Assembly (NCBI RefSeq): GCF_937616625.2
Contig: NC_065570.1
Coordinates: forward strand, 68,971,665-69,035,664
Length of the DNA stretch: 64,000 nt
Direction: 5' to 3'
Source: Mercurialis annua
Taxonomy: Eukaryota; Streptophyta; Magnoliopsida; Malpighiales; Euphorbiaceae
The position numbers were made by a program, and so were the translations under genes. Positions 48,591 to 61,663 of this stretch are shown piece by piece. Within the stretch, counting starts at the first letter, position 1; each line of letters starts with the position of its first letter. The notes under the pieces were generated by a model. It saw only the letters and a program-made list of their open reading frames with translations. It was not told the origin of the DNA and searched no databases.

Positions 48591-48815
48591 TTTACAAGTT
48601 ATGAATTATGAAAAGCTGAAACTTATAAAATTTTCAAGTTCAAAAGCTATAAATTTGAAAAGTTTTAATGTATAATTAATATTTATAAGTAATTTAATAT
48701 AAATAGTTTTTTGAATTTAATCAATTATATCTTAAAAAATGTATGGTTAATAAATTTTAAAAGTTTTAATAATGATTTATAGGTTATTATATATGAAGAG
48801 TTTTTATAAATTTAA

Positions 48816-49096
48816 GGAAAAAGGTGCAAAATGACCATAATGTATAGCCCGCATCTCATGTTGGCACCTCATGTATTTCACATCTCAAAAATGATCCTAA
48901 TATCTTGGAAAAATATCAAAAATAACCCTTCCGTTAATATTTTTGTTTAATGTCGTAAATATTTATGCTTAACGCTGTCCATGTATTTTTTTGATATTTT
49001 TTCACAACGTTAGGGTCATATTTGGGATCCGAAATACATGGGGTGCCAACAAAAGACACGGGATATACATGAGGGTCATTTTTGCACCTTTTCCCC
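48816..49096. mobile_element. Palindromic MITE (GGAAAAAGGTGCA termini)
   Basis: GGAAAAAGGTGCAAAATGACC at the left is inverted at the right end (GGTCATTTTTGCACC...). Inner arms carry GGATCATTTTTGAGATG-type words. Flanking AAATTTAA and AAATTTAT match at 7 of 8. Non-coding. Confidence 0.7.
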
Positions 49097-49506
49097 AAAT
49101 TTATGCAATAAACTATAAATATTATATCAATAAATTACAGATGTAATTAATATTCATAAATTTAATAATTAATTTATAGTGAGTTATAGAAATAATTTTT
49201 TTTCAAAAAAACCAATCAATGAATCTTATTTTTTAATTCTATAAAGCTCATAAATAATTTAAAAATACATCTTATTAAACATTATGTATATTTAAATAAT
49301 ATTTCATAAATTAAAAAAATTAATTATGAGATTTAAGATATTTTTTTATATTATTATTTGTTAGAAAATAGGAAAAGTTTTTAAATTTAATTTTATTTAA
49401 TCAAAATCTAAACTTTTTTAATACTATGAATTTGATGGTTATAAAACCTGAAGAGTTTTTACTTTTATTTATAATTATAGAATTTTAAGAGTTTTGTTAT
49501 ATTTTA

Positions 49507-49777
49507 CTCCCTCCGTCCCAAATTGATAGGCAGTTTAGGATAAATACGGATATTAAGAAATTTATGATCCATAGTTAATATATAAAAAAATATCATACTT
49601 GCCCTCATTTAATATAGTGATAATTTTTGTCTTTTTACGATTTTTGTTGTGTTTCCAAAATATTCCCTATAATTAATAAGGGTATACTTGACAATTACTT
49701 ACTTAAGTAAATATCTATTGCCTATAATTTGGGATAAAGAAATTTGAAATAGGGCTTATCAATTTGGAACGGAGGGA
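49507..49777. mobile_element. Stowaway-like MITE
   Basis: CTCCCTCCGTCCCAAATTGA at the left is matched by the inverted CAATTTGGAACGGAGGGA at the right, with TA at both sides. The length fits the family. Confidence 0.85.
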
Positions 49778-50027
49778 TATTTAAAGGTTGTATAAAATAT
49801 ATTTTAAAAATTTAATTTTAATTTTAATTTTAATTTTAAAAGTTTCATGACTATAAGATTTGAAGAGTTACATTATACATTATATTTACAAGTCATTAAA
49901 TATAATTTTTTTAGTTTAGTATCTAAGTTTAACTATATTATATTAAAAATATATTAAAAAGTGAAATAATTTAGTTTAATGTATATTAAAAATTTGATAA
50001 AAAATATAAATCGAAAAATAAATTATA

Positions 50028-50385
50028 TATAAAATCACAACTTTTACACTAACTTGCAATTTTATAATGACCTTGAAAAATTATCGATGTCATTCACCAT
50101 CTTTTAATTTTTTGTAATTATATAACTGTTCAAAAATTCCACGTTTTATAGCTTGTGGCCTAAATTAAATTTTGAGCTGAATAATCAACTTAGCAACATG
50201 ATCAAATAACTTGTGTCATATGACTTGTCGCGCCATATGTCATTTTCCGATTGTTATGTTAGCTACAAATCGCCGGATTTTTGAACAGTAGTATAATTGA
50301 AAAAAATAAAGTTGGTGAATGGCATTGACAACTCTTAAAAGTCATGATAGGTATTGCAATTTAGTGTAAAGGTTGTGATTTTATA
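50028..50385. mobile_element. Palindromic MITE (TATAAAATCACAAC termini)
   Basis: TATAAAATCACAACTTTTAC at the left is inverted at the right as TAAAGGTTGTGATTTTATA. Further inverted words (ATGCCATTCACCA against GGTGAATGGCATT) continue the arms. The centre, around 50150-50260, is unique. Confidence 0.7.
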
Positions 50386-51433
50386 AGTAATTAACTTAAA
50401 TTACTTATATTAAATTTATAAGTTTAATTTAAATATACGTCTTATATTCAAAAATTTAATTTTAAAAGTGTAACGTATTCAATGTCCTCCGTACAACGCT
50501 CCGGCATCGAACTAATATTTTATAATTTGGAAGCGAATTTTTAATTTTGTATTTAAAACTCGAACTTTTATGTTCTTGCAATCAGTGCGAATGTATACTG
50601 TTTGGAATTCAAAACTAAAAGGTATATGATAAGATGGATTCTGTTCAATAATTTTTCCTAATTTCATTTCAAAGTAAGATATCATTTTTTTTTAAAAATT
50701 CAATTGTAAATATAAACGTCCATTTCAACAATAAAAATCATTTATAATTTCATAAAAGAAAAAAAGAAGAAGATTTGCAATGCATGCAATTCAATTAGAA
50801 CCGAATCGAACTGAAATTTTACTTTTCAAAATCGTACAGAATCATTTAAAAAATTAAAACATTTCAAACCAAACTAATCCGAACTAGTCCATTTGTGCTA
50901 AAAATTACTTAAGAAAATATTATCCAAAACCTACCGCAAAGCTAAAATTCAGTTACATCAAAGCGAATGGCGCCAAATTTTCCAGTTCGGTTTTTACACT
51001 ATATGACCATCAAGCGGATATTGATGATCTACTGTTTCCTGTTGCTGTACCACAGGAGTCCCAAGTGACAAGGAACTCTAATCAGTACTAACCAGAAGCT
51101 TTAAATGAATCTCAATATGAATCAATCATAAATCAATGAGATCATGTGCTGGTAGCAGATTAAAATAATTACTTGTGTATAAAGTAAGGATCAGAATACA
51201 AAAAACAAATGGAGAAAAAATGAACTTGTAAATCATTATAAAATCTTTCAAGTAGTTCTGTACACAAAAGGAAACTATAATAAGCCTGATATATTTCTAG
51301 CAACATTTATCACCTTAAAATTCTCTGATACAAAAACAAATGACTAAATCTCCACCAGAAAATACCAGCAAGGGAAAAATGAACCAGACTGGGTCCTTTT
51401 TACTTCTTGGCTGGCGATGCAGAAGATACATTA

Positions 51434-54400
51434 TCACAAACTTCTAATTCGATCGATTACATCCATCGCTTTGAGTCGGTCTAAGTCGAAGTCGATGACC
51501 GGAACAGAAGATGGCCTTCTAATAGGGAAGGGATCTTTTCTGCTCTCGGTCATTGGAGAGTGGCTACTACTCTTACTCAGCCTATGGTGTTTGCTTAATC
51601 TGCATTTTGCACTATCAAATTCCTGACTCTTACTTATCCCGGGAATCTTTTTCCTTTTTGGCACATCCCGAAGCATTTCTTGATCTTCAATTGTCAGCAT
51701 GGAGGATGGAGAGCTTGACGTGTGGGTAGACAAATGAATCATTTTCTGATTAGGCGATCGAATCGGAGATTTAACCGGAGATCTTAGTCCACCATTGCTA
51801 GCTCTTGCTTGGGAGACGAGATGGTGAAGCCAAACCACCAATTCAAGGATATAAGAGTCGGTCTTCTCTTTATCGGCATGGTGTAGTGTCTCGATTCGTA
51901 ACAAGTCTGTCTGTCCTGTAGGTTTCCTATTCACCTCAGACCTGAAGAGGTTCAAGCAGGGGTATTATAAGATGAGTATAAAACGCATTCGAAAGAAGGA
52001 AAAAAATGCCAGCGAATTGAAGTTCATGACTCACCCTGTATTTGCCCATTCTCCAACCCAGCCAAATCCATGATGAGCTCTAGCAGTGAGAAAAAGGCGA
52101 GTCAAAAAGAATACAACAACATAAGAATCATGAAAAAAATATTGCCTCGGTTCTTGTTCAAAATTCTGATGCTAACAGCTACATGTGTGCAAAAATACAA
52201 CCAAATGAATAGCCGAACAAAACAGATAAATTTGGTTGGAATCAGCTTGAAATGATTTAAAAAAGAATCAGTTTTGCATATCGGATTTAAAAGTTAAAAA
52301 AAACGATTCACTTTTGATACAAACCAAACTGAACCGAAGAATAACCAACCGAACTGAAGAAAACAAGTTCGGTTTGAAACAAATGCACACTCCTTACTCA
52401 CAACTACCAATACCGCATCAGCACGTGATGGAAATTATAAGACCGAGACTGAGAGTCAACTACTTGTCAAGAAGATTTTGGGGACTCTTTATGTACAAAG
52501 ACATTGCGTTCTCTTTAACATGCACATTTCAGAGAAAGAAAGAGTTCACAAGGCTGGCTATTTTACTTGGTTGTGTTAGTCGCAATAGGAACAAGCCACT
52601 GCAAAGTTTTCTCCATTTCAGCTTTGATCTGTGCTACCGTAAGCTGCAAGAAAAAGAACAGTGATTAATTAATTATTGACATTTAATAGTGCCTTTCTCT
52701 TTGACTAGCAGTCCAATGAAGAATTATTCTCCTTCAAAAACAATACATGAAAGAACTAATACCTCTTCCTTAAAATGGAATGACAGTAATTTGGAGCGCA
52801 AAGCAGATTTGATACTAGGTGGCAGTCCTTGGTACAATGCATCTCTTGTATTTGGCGGAACAGAACTTGATCGAGAGACCTGAATGCTTTCAGATGTTAG
52901 CTCAGCAAAAGCATTAACTCAACGTAACATCGCCCATGTCATTGGTGACAGAATAATTTGATCTCAGATAGTCTAGTCTTGCTTAAGATAAATTTGGAAC
53001 ACAAACATATAAAGGAAGGGTGACGGCTACCAAGGCTAGAAGAAATCTCAAAGGTGTATGCCAGCCATGAGAAAATGATTTGATTTCAGACGGATTTGAT
53101 TTTAAGTTTAAAAACAGAAATCTTAATGCGACAATAAAGGATACCATGACTAAAAGAAATCTGAAACTCACCAGGGTATCAATCTGAGTAATAATATTTG
53201 CATAATGCAATGCGAGACCAGCAGAGCCCAGCTTTTTGTGACTGCTCGAAGATCCTTTTATTGGTCTATCACCATCTGCAAGTTACGCAGATAAAATCAT
53301 TAAAAATAGTCTCCAACATATTAATGAATCCAGAGAATACAAGACATGATATGCACAAGGTAACAAATGCTGGTCCGCGGAAGTTAGCTACTTTTTAAAG
53401 CATAGTGAAACTTTCACCATGTTAAGAGACGTGTGCTATGTTACCAATTTACCAAAATGAAAAAAAAATGTTGCTGCCAATCACGGAATTTGCGATGAAA
53501 AATAATTGCTTTCACAAAGTTCTTTCAATATTCCATCTACAGTTTTCAATTCAACTCAATTAAGCTTTAGTCTTTTTCTTTACTTTATCTTAAACATGTC
53601 AGATTGTAAAACTATATCAGCTGCAATTTATTGATGGTCTAAAAGGAAAGCAGGAATAAAGACCTAAAAAGAGACTTCTAATTCTCCATCAAGAAATAAT
53701 CAAGCATAGAAACACTTCTTTATCATAATCCTTAGTGAAGGCCACTTGAGGATTGCTTACTTACCAGCACTACCAAAAGCGTCGTGAATCTCCAGATGCA
53801 GAAAATGGACAATATCTACCAGCTTCTCCATCACCTAAGGATTAAATGGTATAATATTCAGCTGACAGATAATTAGCAATATGTTTACCTATGAAAAAAA
53901 AAATTCCACAATTACATAGAAGATACCCCTCCCGTTTTGCACTAACAGATGCATACCCATGGTAAAATTAGACAACGTAAAAACCAAGGTCAAATCATCA
54001 AACAATAAGAACAAGTAAGCCTCAATTCTCACAAACAAGTAAGTAAAATAATGTGATTTATACCTCTTCTAAAATCTTGGACCAAAGTGATTTCTTCTTC
54101 AAACTTTTGACATGCTTCTTCTGACTCTTTAACTCTGCTCTCAAAATTGCAAGGCTATCACCTACATATCAATCATATGAACAAATTAAAATAAGTAACT
54201 TGATATTTATCAGAGAAAGAGAAATAAACATAGACAAAGTCGGTCAGCATAACCATATGGATGACTTAATTTCATATTTTTGTGTAGACATTAGAGTTTT
54301 CTTGTTAAAGAGAACCTGATTACTCTAGACTGAATGAAAAGAAGTCTTCATCTAAATTGACTAAACAGTACTAACTACACATGAAATACTGCCACACAAT

Positions 54401-57400
54401 ACATACTACATTAAGAGCTATAGATTTGATAAGCAAATCTACCACATATTAATGGTTTGCTTGAAAAGACCCTTGTACTGCCCAAAGTTCAAAGACGAGG
54501 TAATATTGCTGGAAATGGCCTGATATATCCAAAGTCCAAATCATTTTGCTCAACTCCCTCAGTAATTAAGAAGAGTCAGAGACATTATAACAGCAGATTA
54601 TTGATGAGAGCACAATGAAAGAAGCTCCATTGCTCAACTGTTTTTAATCAATGATAAAACCTTGGAAACAGAAATACTTGCATAATTTGACATTTAAGAC
54701 ACATTACCTCTTTGAGGACCATTTGAGCTATCATCTTCTTGAAGCTTACGCCGGTAGTCTTGTTCAAATCTGTCCAAGGCATGCATTTCATGATATAGTT
54801 CCTGCAACCAGAAAAAGTTATAGGTTATTATAAATTTTCTTGTTGTTGAGAAACGTTATGGGCATAAGACATCGGAAGTGTTCATCATTCAATTAGTACA
54901 TTCTCTTTTTAACAGCAGGCCTTGTATAGTACAATGTTCTAACAACTATTCTGCTATACCAGATGTGATAATGAATAACTGAAATAGAAATAACACTTTT
55001 CCCTAACATAAGTAGAGAATGTCAGAGTAGAATGTTAAGAACTGCACCATTTAATGACAATCACCACATGGATGCCTCATGAGATGTGAATTACAGAAGA
55101 CCAAAAGTTAGAAGCAGTTAAACACGTAAGCACAAAAATGAGAGCCACAAGTTCTGCACAACAACTTCAACCACTAAGGAATAATGTGTTGGGTCTGAAG
55201 TTATAGTTTGCTCTTTGCTATCAACAGCCATGTTTTCCATGGCCTCCAACTTCGTAATAACTAAACCTAAGTGTAAGCATGTTCTCCATAATAGGACTTG
55301 AATGTTTTCCTATTCAACCTCCTAAATAGTACTCACTCCTCAGGAAGGGGCACAGGAGGTGTCAGGGGTGGGTAGGAGGGCAACTAATAAATGATGTACT
55401 GCAGACACTCGAAAGCAAATGGGAAATTTTCTGTTGGGTTGGAGCTGTGTACATATGATCCTACACATATAAGCTTCAGACCTTGTTATAATCCATTTGA
55501 AGAGAAAGAGATTGAAGGGCTTGAAGAGGAAGGCCTTGTCTATCGTAAAAGGATTCTGGTTGGCTTAATACATCTAACGTTTAAGTTAATACATCGTATA
55601 ATATATAAACTGCCTACTACCCTTTTCTTTTGTATAATTTATCCTGAGCAAGTAAGTTAGCATTTCACAATTTGCTTCTAATGCTATAATTACTCCCCTT
55701 AGCATTTGCACAAATAACATAACAGTAAAAGAAAGATAGCAGAGAAAACAAATATCTTAGGCCACTCATTGATTTTGGCAACATGACCTCCAAGGTTTGA
55801 AAAGCACTAGATGGCTTGGACAAGGTTGAACTTTACTAATGTTCCTAATTTTTTATTCTGGCAGCCTGCTGAACTCTGAACCATGCGGCGGAGCACACTT
55901 TCAAAAAGAGTGTATATTTTCTTCATGATAAGTTACAAATGGCAATGGGATGTGGGCTGAGTATGAGGATGATCTGCCTTGAACTATCAGGATGGAATCA
56001 TGGATCCAAACCACATGATAGAATTTGGATAAACCCATTAAAAGATCTGGCAACATATTAACAAAGCTTAAAACATTTTACTGTTGACTTAATATAGGTT
56101 TGCTCATCTTACATGGTCATCATGATTCATGCCTAATGATTACCAAAATCATTTGCACAAGCTTTTTATATATTGAAAACATTCTCAGCAATCTTTGCAT
56201 CTCCAGCACAATAGCAGTAAATATAAATGAACAATAATTATGTAAATACAGCATTACAAGTCCAGCATCGTGCCAGATCACCATGCGAATCAAATACTCA
56301 TGCGTTGCTTCTCAACAACAAAAGTCGAGGGGCCTTCTAGGTTTTGTACGTGTTAGAGGGGTATGCCCCATGTGTGTATGTGGACTGACAGGATTTCCTC
56401 TCTCTGCTCCCTAGTGGAGACAGAATGTCACTACATGCACGGACCACATTAAAGGAACTGAAGAAAGAGAACAGGATAGTCCCAGAGCATGAGGCTTCCT
56501 ACATTGTAGCTCCAGGAAGGTCCAAATTTGTGCAGCCTTTCCTTGCAAGCAAAGGAGCCTGCACCTACTCTTTGAACTGGTGTACAGCTCAAAATTTATC
56601 GGACCTAATCCTTAAACGGGGAAACTCCAGGGTCCTATTAATTTAGTATAGATACAGTATATTCAAAGCATATGATTGTTCGAACACATGTTAAACACTA
56701 GCCAAATTACCACAACAAAGAAAACAGCAATGTACTATGCAACTTAGTGGAAGCTTATCAGTAGAATAGCATTACAAGATACTCACAGCTGTATATTGTA
56801 CAAAATTCATCAACTGCCGCATCATAGCATCTGCTTCTTCCTTCAAATGCTTTTCAGGTGTGAGTTCTGAACCCAACCTGACAAACATATTAAAAAACAT
56901 TACAACCAAGGGACTTTATTTTGATTATGGTGAAAAATTATCATACAACAAACATAAGCCATAAGAGTTACTTCTCAAAATAGCGGTCTAAGTTATGCCA
57001 CTGGGGATCTTTGCATCGATTTCCAAAACGCACTACTTCTCCAGAGAAAACTTTCAGTTCTTCTCTGCCGAAATTTGACATATTTGATTAGTATCTCCCT
57101 ATGTGTTTTTAAATCATCATTAAAATAAAAATAAAAGCAAACAAAGGAAAAGAAGCACATATTATTACAAATTAGTATAGCTATTTCTGCATGGTCTACC
57201 TCTTATCAGCTGCCGCGATTCTCAAGAGTTCATCCATATCTCTTGAAATTAAATTTTGCACCCCATCCGAGGGAAGCACTGCTGCTTTTAAATGCTTAAT
57301 GTTTTCTTCTGAAAGGGATTGCATCAGATTGGCACCCTTAACAATCGTATTAGCAACTTCAAAAGCCAAAATTGAAATTTTATTTCCTTTTGTCGTCACT

Positions 57401-58761
57401 CCGGAGGTAAAACCACTATTGATATTTAAATTTGTCATGCTGCTACCAAGTGTGTCCAATACTTCAACAGCCTTATCAAGACCTACAGTCCCGGCTCTTC
57501 CCAAAAGTGAACTTACTTCTGAAACCTGTAACACCAACAGATTGAATGAAACAATGCGACAACAAGCATCTTTGCTTAACATTAACTACAGGATATATGA
57601 TGGACTGTAGAAGCTACCGTACCATCTTAAATCATACCAACTAGGCATGACAGTAGCAGACTCTTTTAGAAGTAATGGTTAAAACTCGTGAAATCAACTT
57701 GAAGGTCTCAGGTTTAAATATGACCCCTGATTTAAAAAGTAATGCAACCTTCTAAGGCTACAGTATATGCAAAGAAAAGGAATATTTTGGAGAAAATTCC
57801 ACAAAGGTCATTTATTCATAATTTTCATATCTAAAATTCATTCAAGAAGCACCTCTAAAGAAGGAAGTAACATACAAATAGACAAGACAAGTTTCACAGA
57901 AACTATAATAATGGACAGTTTTTTATCATACAAGAATATAATATTTCAGAAGTTGGACCAATCAATTTCGAATCCAAATACAAAAATATTTGTGACTTCA
58001 TAATTATTCCTAAAAATTTAGTGGCTAATACAAATTTATCATCTTTATTAAAGGTATATTCCAATGTGTATGAAATATGAATGAGAAAGATGTCTTGAAA
58101 AGAAAGAACGTATAATAGAAATTCAACTTCTTATGCATTTTCTAGTGAATGATTCAAAAATACTTTACAACAATACTCTGTAAAACAAAAATGATAGACA
58201 CGAGTCTTTGCAAGAGTGGACAATGCGATTGCAGTCTCATTCAAAATGATAGACACAAGTCTTTGCACTTTAATCTTCATTGTTCACAAAAACAAAAATG
58301 ACAGACATACCTTAAAGAGAACATTCAAGAACTGAAAATAACATGCTAGGCTAGCAAAACCTGGATTAAAATGAGACAAACGAAAAGTACACAATAATAA
58401 ACAAAGACACAGAAAAGGAACAGAAGTGCGGAACATAAACAGCATCGAAGTTTAGACGTACCTTTGCCTGCTTAGACTTGGTTGATCTAGATTTATTCCT
58501 GGACAAGCGAGGAATACCATCGTCAATATCATCCGGGTTCATCCCATAAGGAACCACATTCACCTCCGGAAAAGAAAAGGGTTCTCGAACTGGCTTATTT
58601 TCTACATTATCCTCAACGGGAGATGGGGTAGTATTGCTATTTATTTTCACTTCACGAGACTGATATACAAAACCAGACCCGTTAAAATGACCGTTTAGAT
58701 GCGGAAAGCCTCCACCGGGAGCATTATCTACAGTGGAACTCCTCGAGCAAAGTCCCCCCAT
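51434..58761 (-). CDS. PSI1: PSK SIMULATOR 1 orthologue (12 exons)
   Basis: Coding exons, minus strand: 58462-58761, 57200-57525, 56972-57064, 56787-56877, 54708-54801, 54064-54161, 53765-53834, 53172-53275, 52763-52879, 52567-52643, 52035-52079, 51434-51941; 640 aa, all GT-AG, close to the usual family length. The family promotes growth linked to phytosulfokine peptide signalling; the Arabidopsis protein was reported as nuclear. Visible marks: N-terminal MGGLCSRSS with Gly2 and Cys5, a possible lipidation site; a DUF3475 region near residues 149-205 ([20 protein letters not shown]); a basic heptad-like stretch [20 protein letters not shown]; a DUF668 region near 373-460 ([51 protein letters not shown]); and a serine-rich tail with [12 protein letters not shown]. 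Intron 4 is 1985 bp. The upstream ATG giving a longer frame was rejected because relatives start MGG. Confidence 0.95.
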
Positions 58762-59209
58762 TGCAATGATCACCACACAATAAATTAAAAGTTCCTCCAA
58801 AATCCCATGAAGCAACCAAGAAACATACTTTATTTACGAGAATTACTCAAGATCCTAATATCAAAATACATTCAGAAGCTCAAACTAAAAGCAAAGGAAT
58901 AACAATCTATATCACTTCAAACCCAAAAGTATAACCCCTGGTCACAACAAAATTAGCACAGCACCAATCAACAGAGCTCCAATCCATTAACACCAAGCAC
59001 CAACACTGTAAATAAAAGAATAAAAAAGAGAGCAGCTTTATCAAACATTAGAAAAAACAAAGAAGACCCAGATAAAGATTAAAGCAAGATCAGATAATTG
59101 ATGTAAAGAAGTGATAAAAACAAGAGAACCCATAAAAAAAATAGAAAAACAAAGTCAAAGAAAAAACATATTACAACTTACAAGCAAAAAAGGGAGAAGC
59201 AAAGCTTAC

Positions 59210-59290
59210 GAGATAGAGATAGAGAGATCTGAGAGAGGATTGTAAGAAACAGAGGCGACCATGAGCTAATGAATACAGAGAGAAAGAAAA
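59210..59290 (-). other. Probable non-coding first exon of PSI1
   Basis: On the minus strand a CT-rich stretch, typical of plant leaders (TCTCTCAGATCTCTC), ends at a consensus donor, CTC|GTAAGC, at 59209. Its acceptor would lie shortly before the ATG at 58761. Many genes of this family have an intron in the leader. The exact transcription start and acceptor were not determined. Confidence 0.45.
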
Positions 59291-59631
59291 TGAATAGTTT
59301 ATGTTTTACTGTTTCAATAAATACAAACAAATTGAAATTACTCAAAACATTTGAAGCAGCAGACATAGTCTATAGACACAGTGTTTAACTTAACTTATTA
59401 GTCAAAACCCCAAAGCTTTGTGTCTTCATTTTTTTTTACTATTTCTCCTTAACCATGGTTAGTTTGCCACTATTTAGATTTTGTTTTCTCAACTCCCCCA
59501 CTCTCATTTTTGGCGCGTAACGTCTACTTTTCTTATTTATTTTAATGAAACTCTTTTTGTTTTTTACATTGTAAATAAAATAAATGTTATATACAATAAT
59601 CGGATGTCTGTAATCAAACTAAAAGTAACCG

Positions 59632-59735
59632 TTCTACCAACGAGCTACAACTCAAATGGTATAAACGTTGTGTAGCAAACTGTCCAAGCCGTGAATTTAT
59701 TTCCTCCCACGAGCACCCTTCCCTCCCCATTTTTA
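59632..59735 (+). mobile_element. SINE family I copy
   Basis: CTACAACTCAAATGGTATAAACG is followed by GTAGCAAACTGTCCAAGCCG, GAATTTATTTCCTCCCACG and CCTTCCCTCCCCA. This is the layout of the copy at 40500, here in plus orientation, upstream of PSI1. Confidence 0.75.
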
Positions 59736-59739
59736 TAAA

Positions 59740-60413
59740 AAAGTTATAAAAGTTTTTTTTATTTGAGTTATATATTCTATGTTTTTGACACTCGACTTAT
59801 TATTAGTATAAATTAGTCTGTAAATTTAAAAAATTATGTTGTAGAATTAAAATAATTTTATAATAAATAAAGTATTCATTTATTTTACTGAGACTACATA
59901 TAATATTTCTATAAAATTAATTAACTTATAGTTGATAGACATAAATAAACTAAATATATGTGTATATAATACAAATGTGACAATCATTTTGGGACATACA
60001 AATATAGAATAGTGGACAAATAAAATGGGACGGAGGAAATAGTAATTTAAAATACATCTAAAATAAATAGAATAACTATAATTTATTACGATAAAATATT
60101 AATCTATTTAGGAATTTCATCGCATATTTGTAAAATATTATCATATTATCATTCTTTATGAAGAACTTAGGAGGTAATTTTTAATGAGAAAAAAATATTG
60201 TCTTCCTATTTGTATCATTTTAAATACCTTTCAAGTTTTTTTTTTTTGAAAGGAATACCTTTCAAGTTAAGATCCCTGTGTCATTATCTTAAATTAAGAA
60301 AAATTAATGAGAGAAACTTGCATTGCATTGTTGGAAGAAAACTATTTTTCTTTCTTCTCCATCAAAATCGACAAATGAATACATTCTTTATGAAGAACTT
60401 TTTTTTTTGAGAA
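59740..60413. other. AT-rich spacer with a half Stowaway
   Basis: AAATGGGACGGAGGAAATAG at 60024-60043 is one end of a Stowaway-like MITE whose partner is missing. TTCTTTATGAAGAACTT occurs at 60152 and 60383, and again at 61488. Confidence 0.5.
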
Positions 60414-61476
60414 GGCTTAATACATTATTTGACCCCTAAACTATACACTTTTATTCTCTGAGACTCTTAAACTAATTTGATATTCTATTGGACCTCTTAA
60501 CTTTATTTTTTGTTCTATTTAACCCGTCAACTGTAATTTTTTTGCCGATCTGACCTTTTTCATCCAACGTGGCAAAAACGCGTGTTTTCAAACGCTTTGA
60601 AGCGCGTGAAGGATAATTAAAATGCATAACTTGTTCTATTGAACCCCCTAACTACACTATTTTGTTCTATTTGACCCCTGAACTTATTTTATTTTCCTAT
60701 TGCACCTTCAAACTTATAATTTTTACCCATTTAACCTTCTCAAAAATACAATTATTTAACTTTTATCCATTTAATCTTCTAGAAAAATAAAAAAATATTG
60801 AAATTTAGTCAAATAATTACATAATATAACTTCTTGTACATGTAAATATTTGTTTACATTTCAATAATGATAAAAGAAGTTTTGTCTGTTTAACGATATT
60901 ATAAAATATATAAATTTAGTATACTGTGATAATATTAAAAAAAGACTGATTTTAAAAAAAATTATAATTGTTAGTGTATTTCACGAATTTCCAATTATAA
61001 AAATTTTAATACACCAGCTTTTAATTTTTTGCAATTTCAAACTTTTCAAATCAATTCTGAATTTTTAAAATTTGTGTTAAAATTGGAAAACACTCTAAAT
61101 TTCATGATTTTTAAAGCCTTAAATGATTATTTCAAATAATATGTAAAGTACATCATTTTTTATTTTAAATTAAAAAAAATATTTAGACTTAATATATTTT
61201 TTGACCTCTAACCTTACCCTTTTATTTCATATGACCTCTAAACTATTTTAGTGTTCCATTGGACATCTTAACTATTTTTTTTATTCTATTTAACCCCATG
61301 TCAGCAAAGCCATGTCAGCAATTTTATCCACGTCATCGCGCGTGGTGTGCACATTCTGAATGAGGGGTTAAATAGAACAAAAAAAAGAGTTAAGAGGTCC
61401 AAAAGAATACGAAATTAGTTTAGAGGCCGCAGAGAATAAAATGGTATAGTTTAGGGGTCAAATGATGTATTAAGCC
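60414..61476. mobile_element. 1.06-kb element, 9-bp target duplication (copy H)
   Basis: Termini GGCTTAATACATTATTTGAC and its near-exact inversion ending GTATTAAGCC. A perfect 9 bp repeat, TTTTGAGAA, flanks it at 60405-60413 and 61477-61485. Arms carry TTCTATTTAACC/GGGTTAAATAGAAC words. The AT-rich interior (about 60790-61170) is shared with the next element in the same orientation. A second left-arm-like start at 61192 suggests internal duplication. No transposase is visible. Confidence 0.87.
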
Positions 61477-61663
61477 TTTTGAGAATTCTTTATGAAGAAC
61501 TTAGGAGGTAATTTTGATAATATTTAGTTAATGTTGCATATGACTTTCACAAATAAATGTATTGGAATTAGGTAACAAAATATTGTAACCAAGGGAAAAA
61601 TCTAATTCTGGTTTAGGTTGATGTCTATTTTTAGCAACTCCATTTACATAATGATGGAATTTA

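Noticed and set aside
55391..55660. 89 aa plus-strand frame in PSI1 intron 4
   Set aside because: It is in a large intron with no recognisable domain; probably chance, though an old transposon piece cannot be excluded.
58762..58815. Upstream ATG extending PSI1
   Set aside because: It would bury the conserved MGGLCSRSS start; the extra residues resemble untranslated leader.
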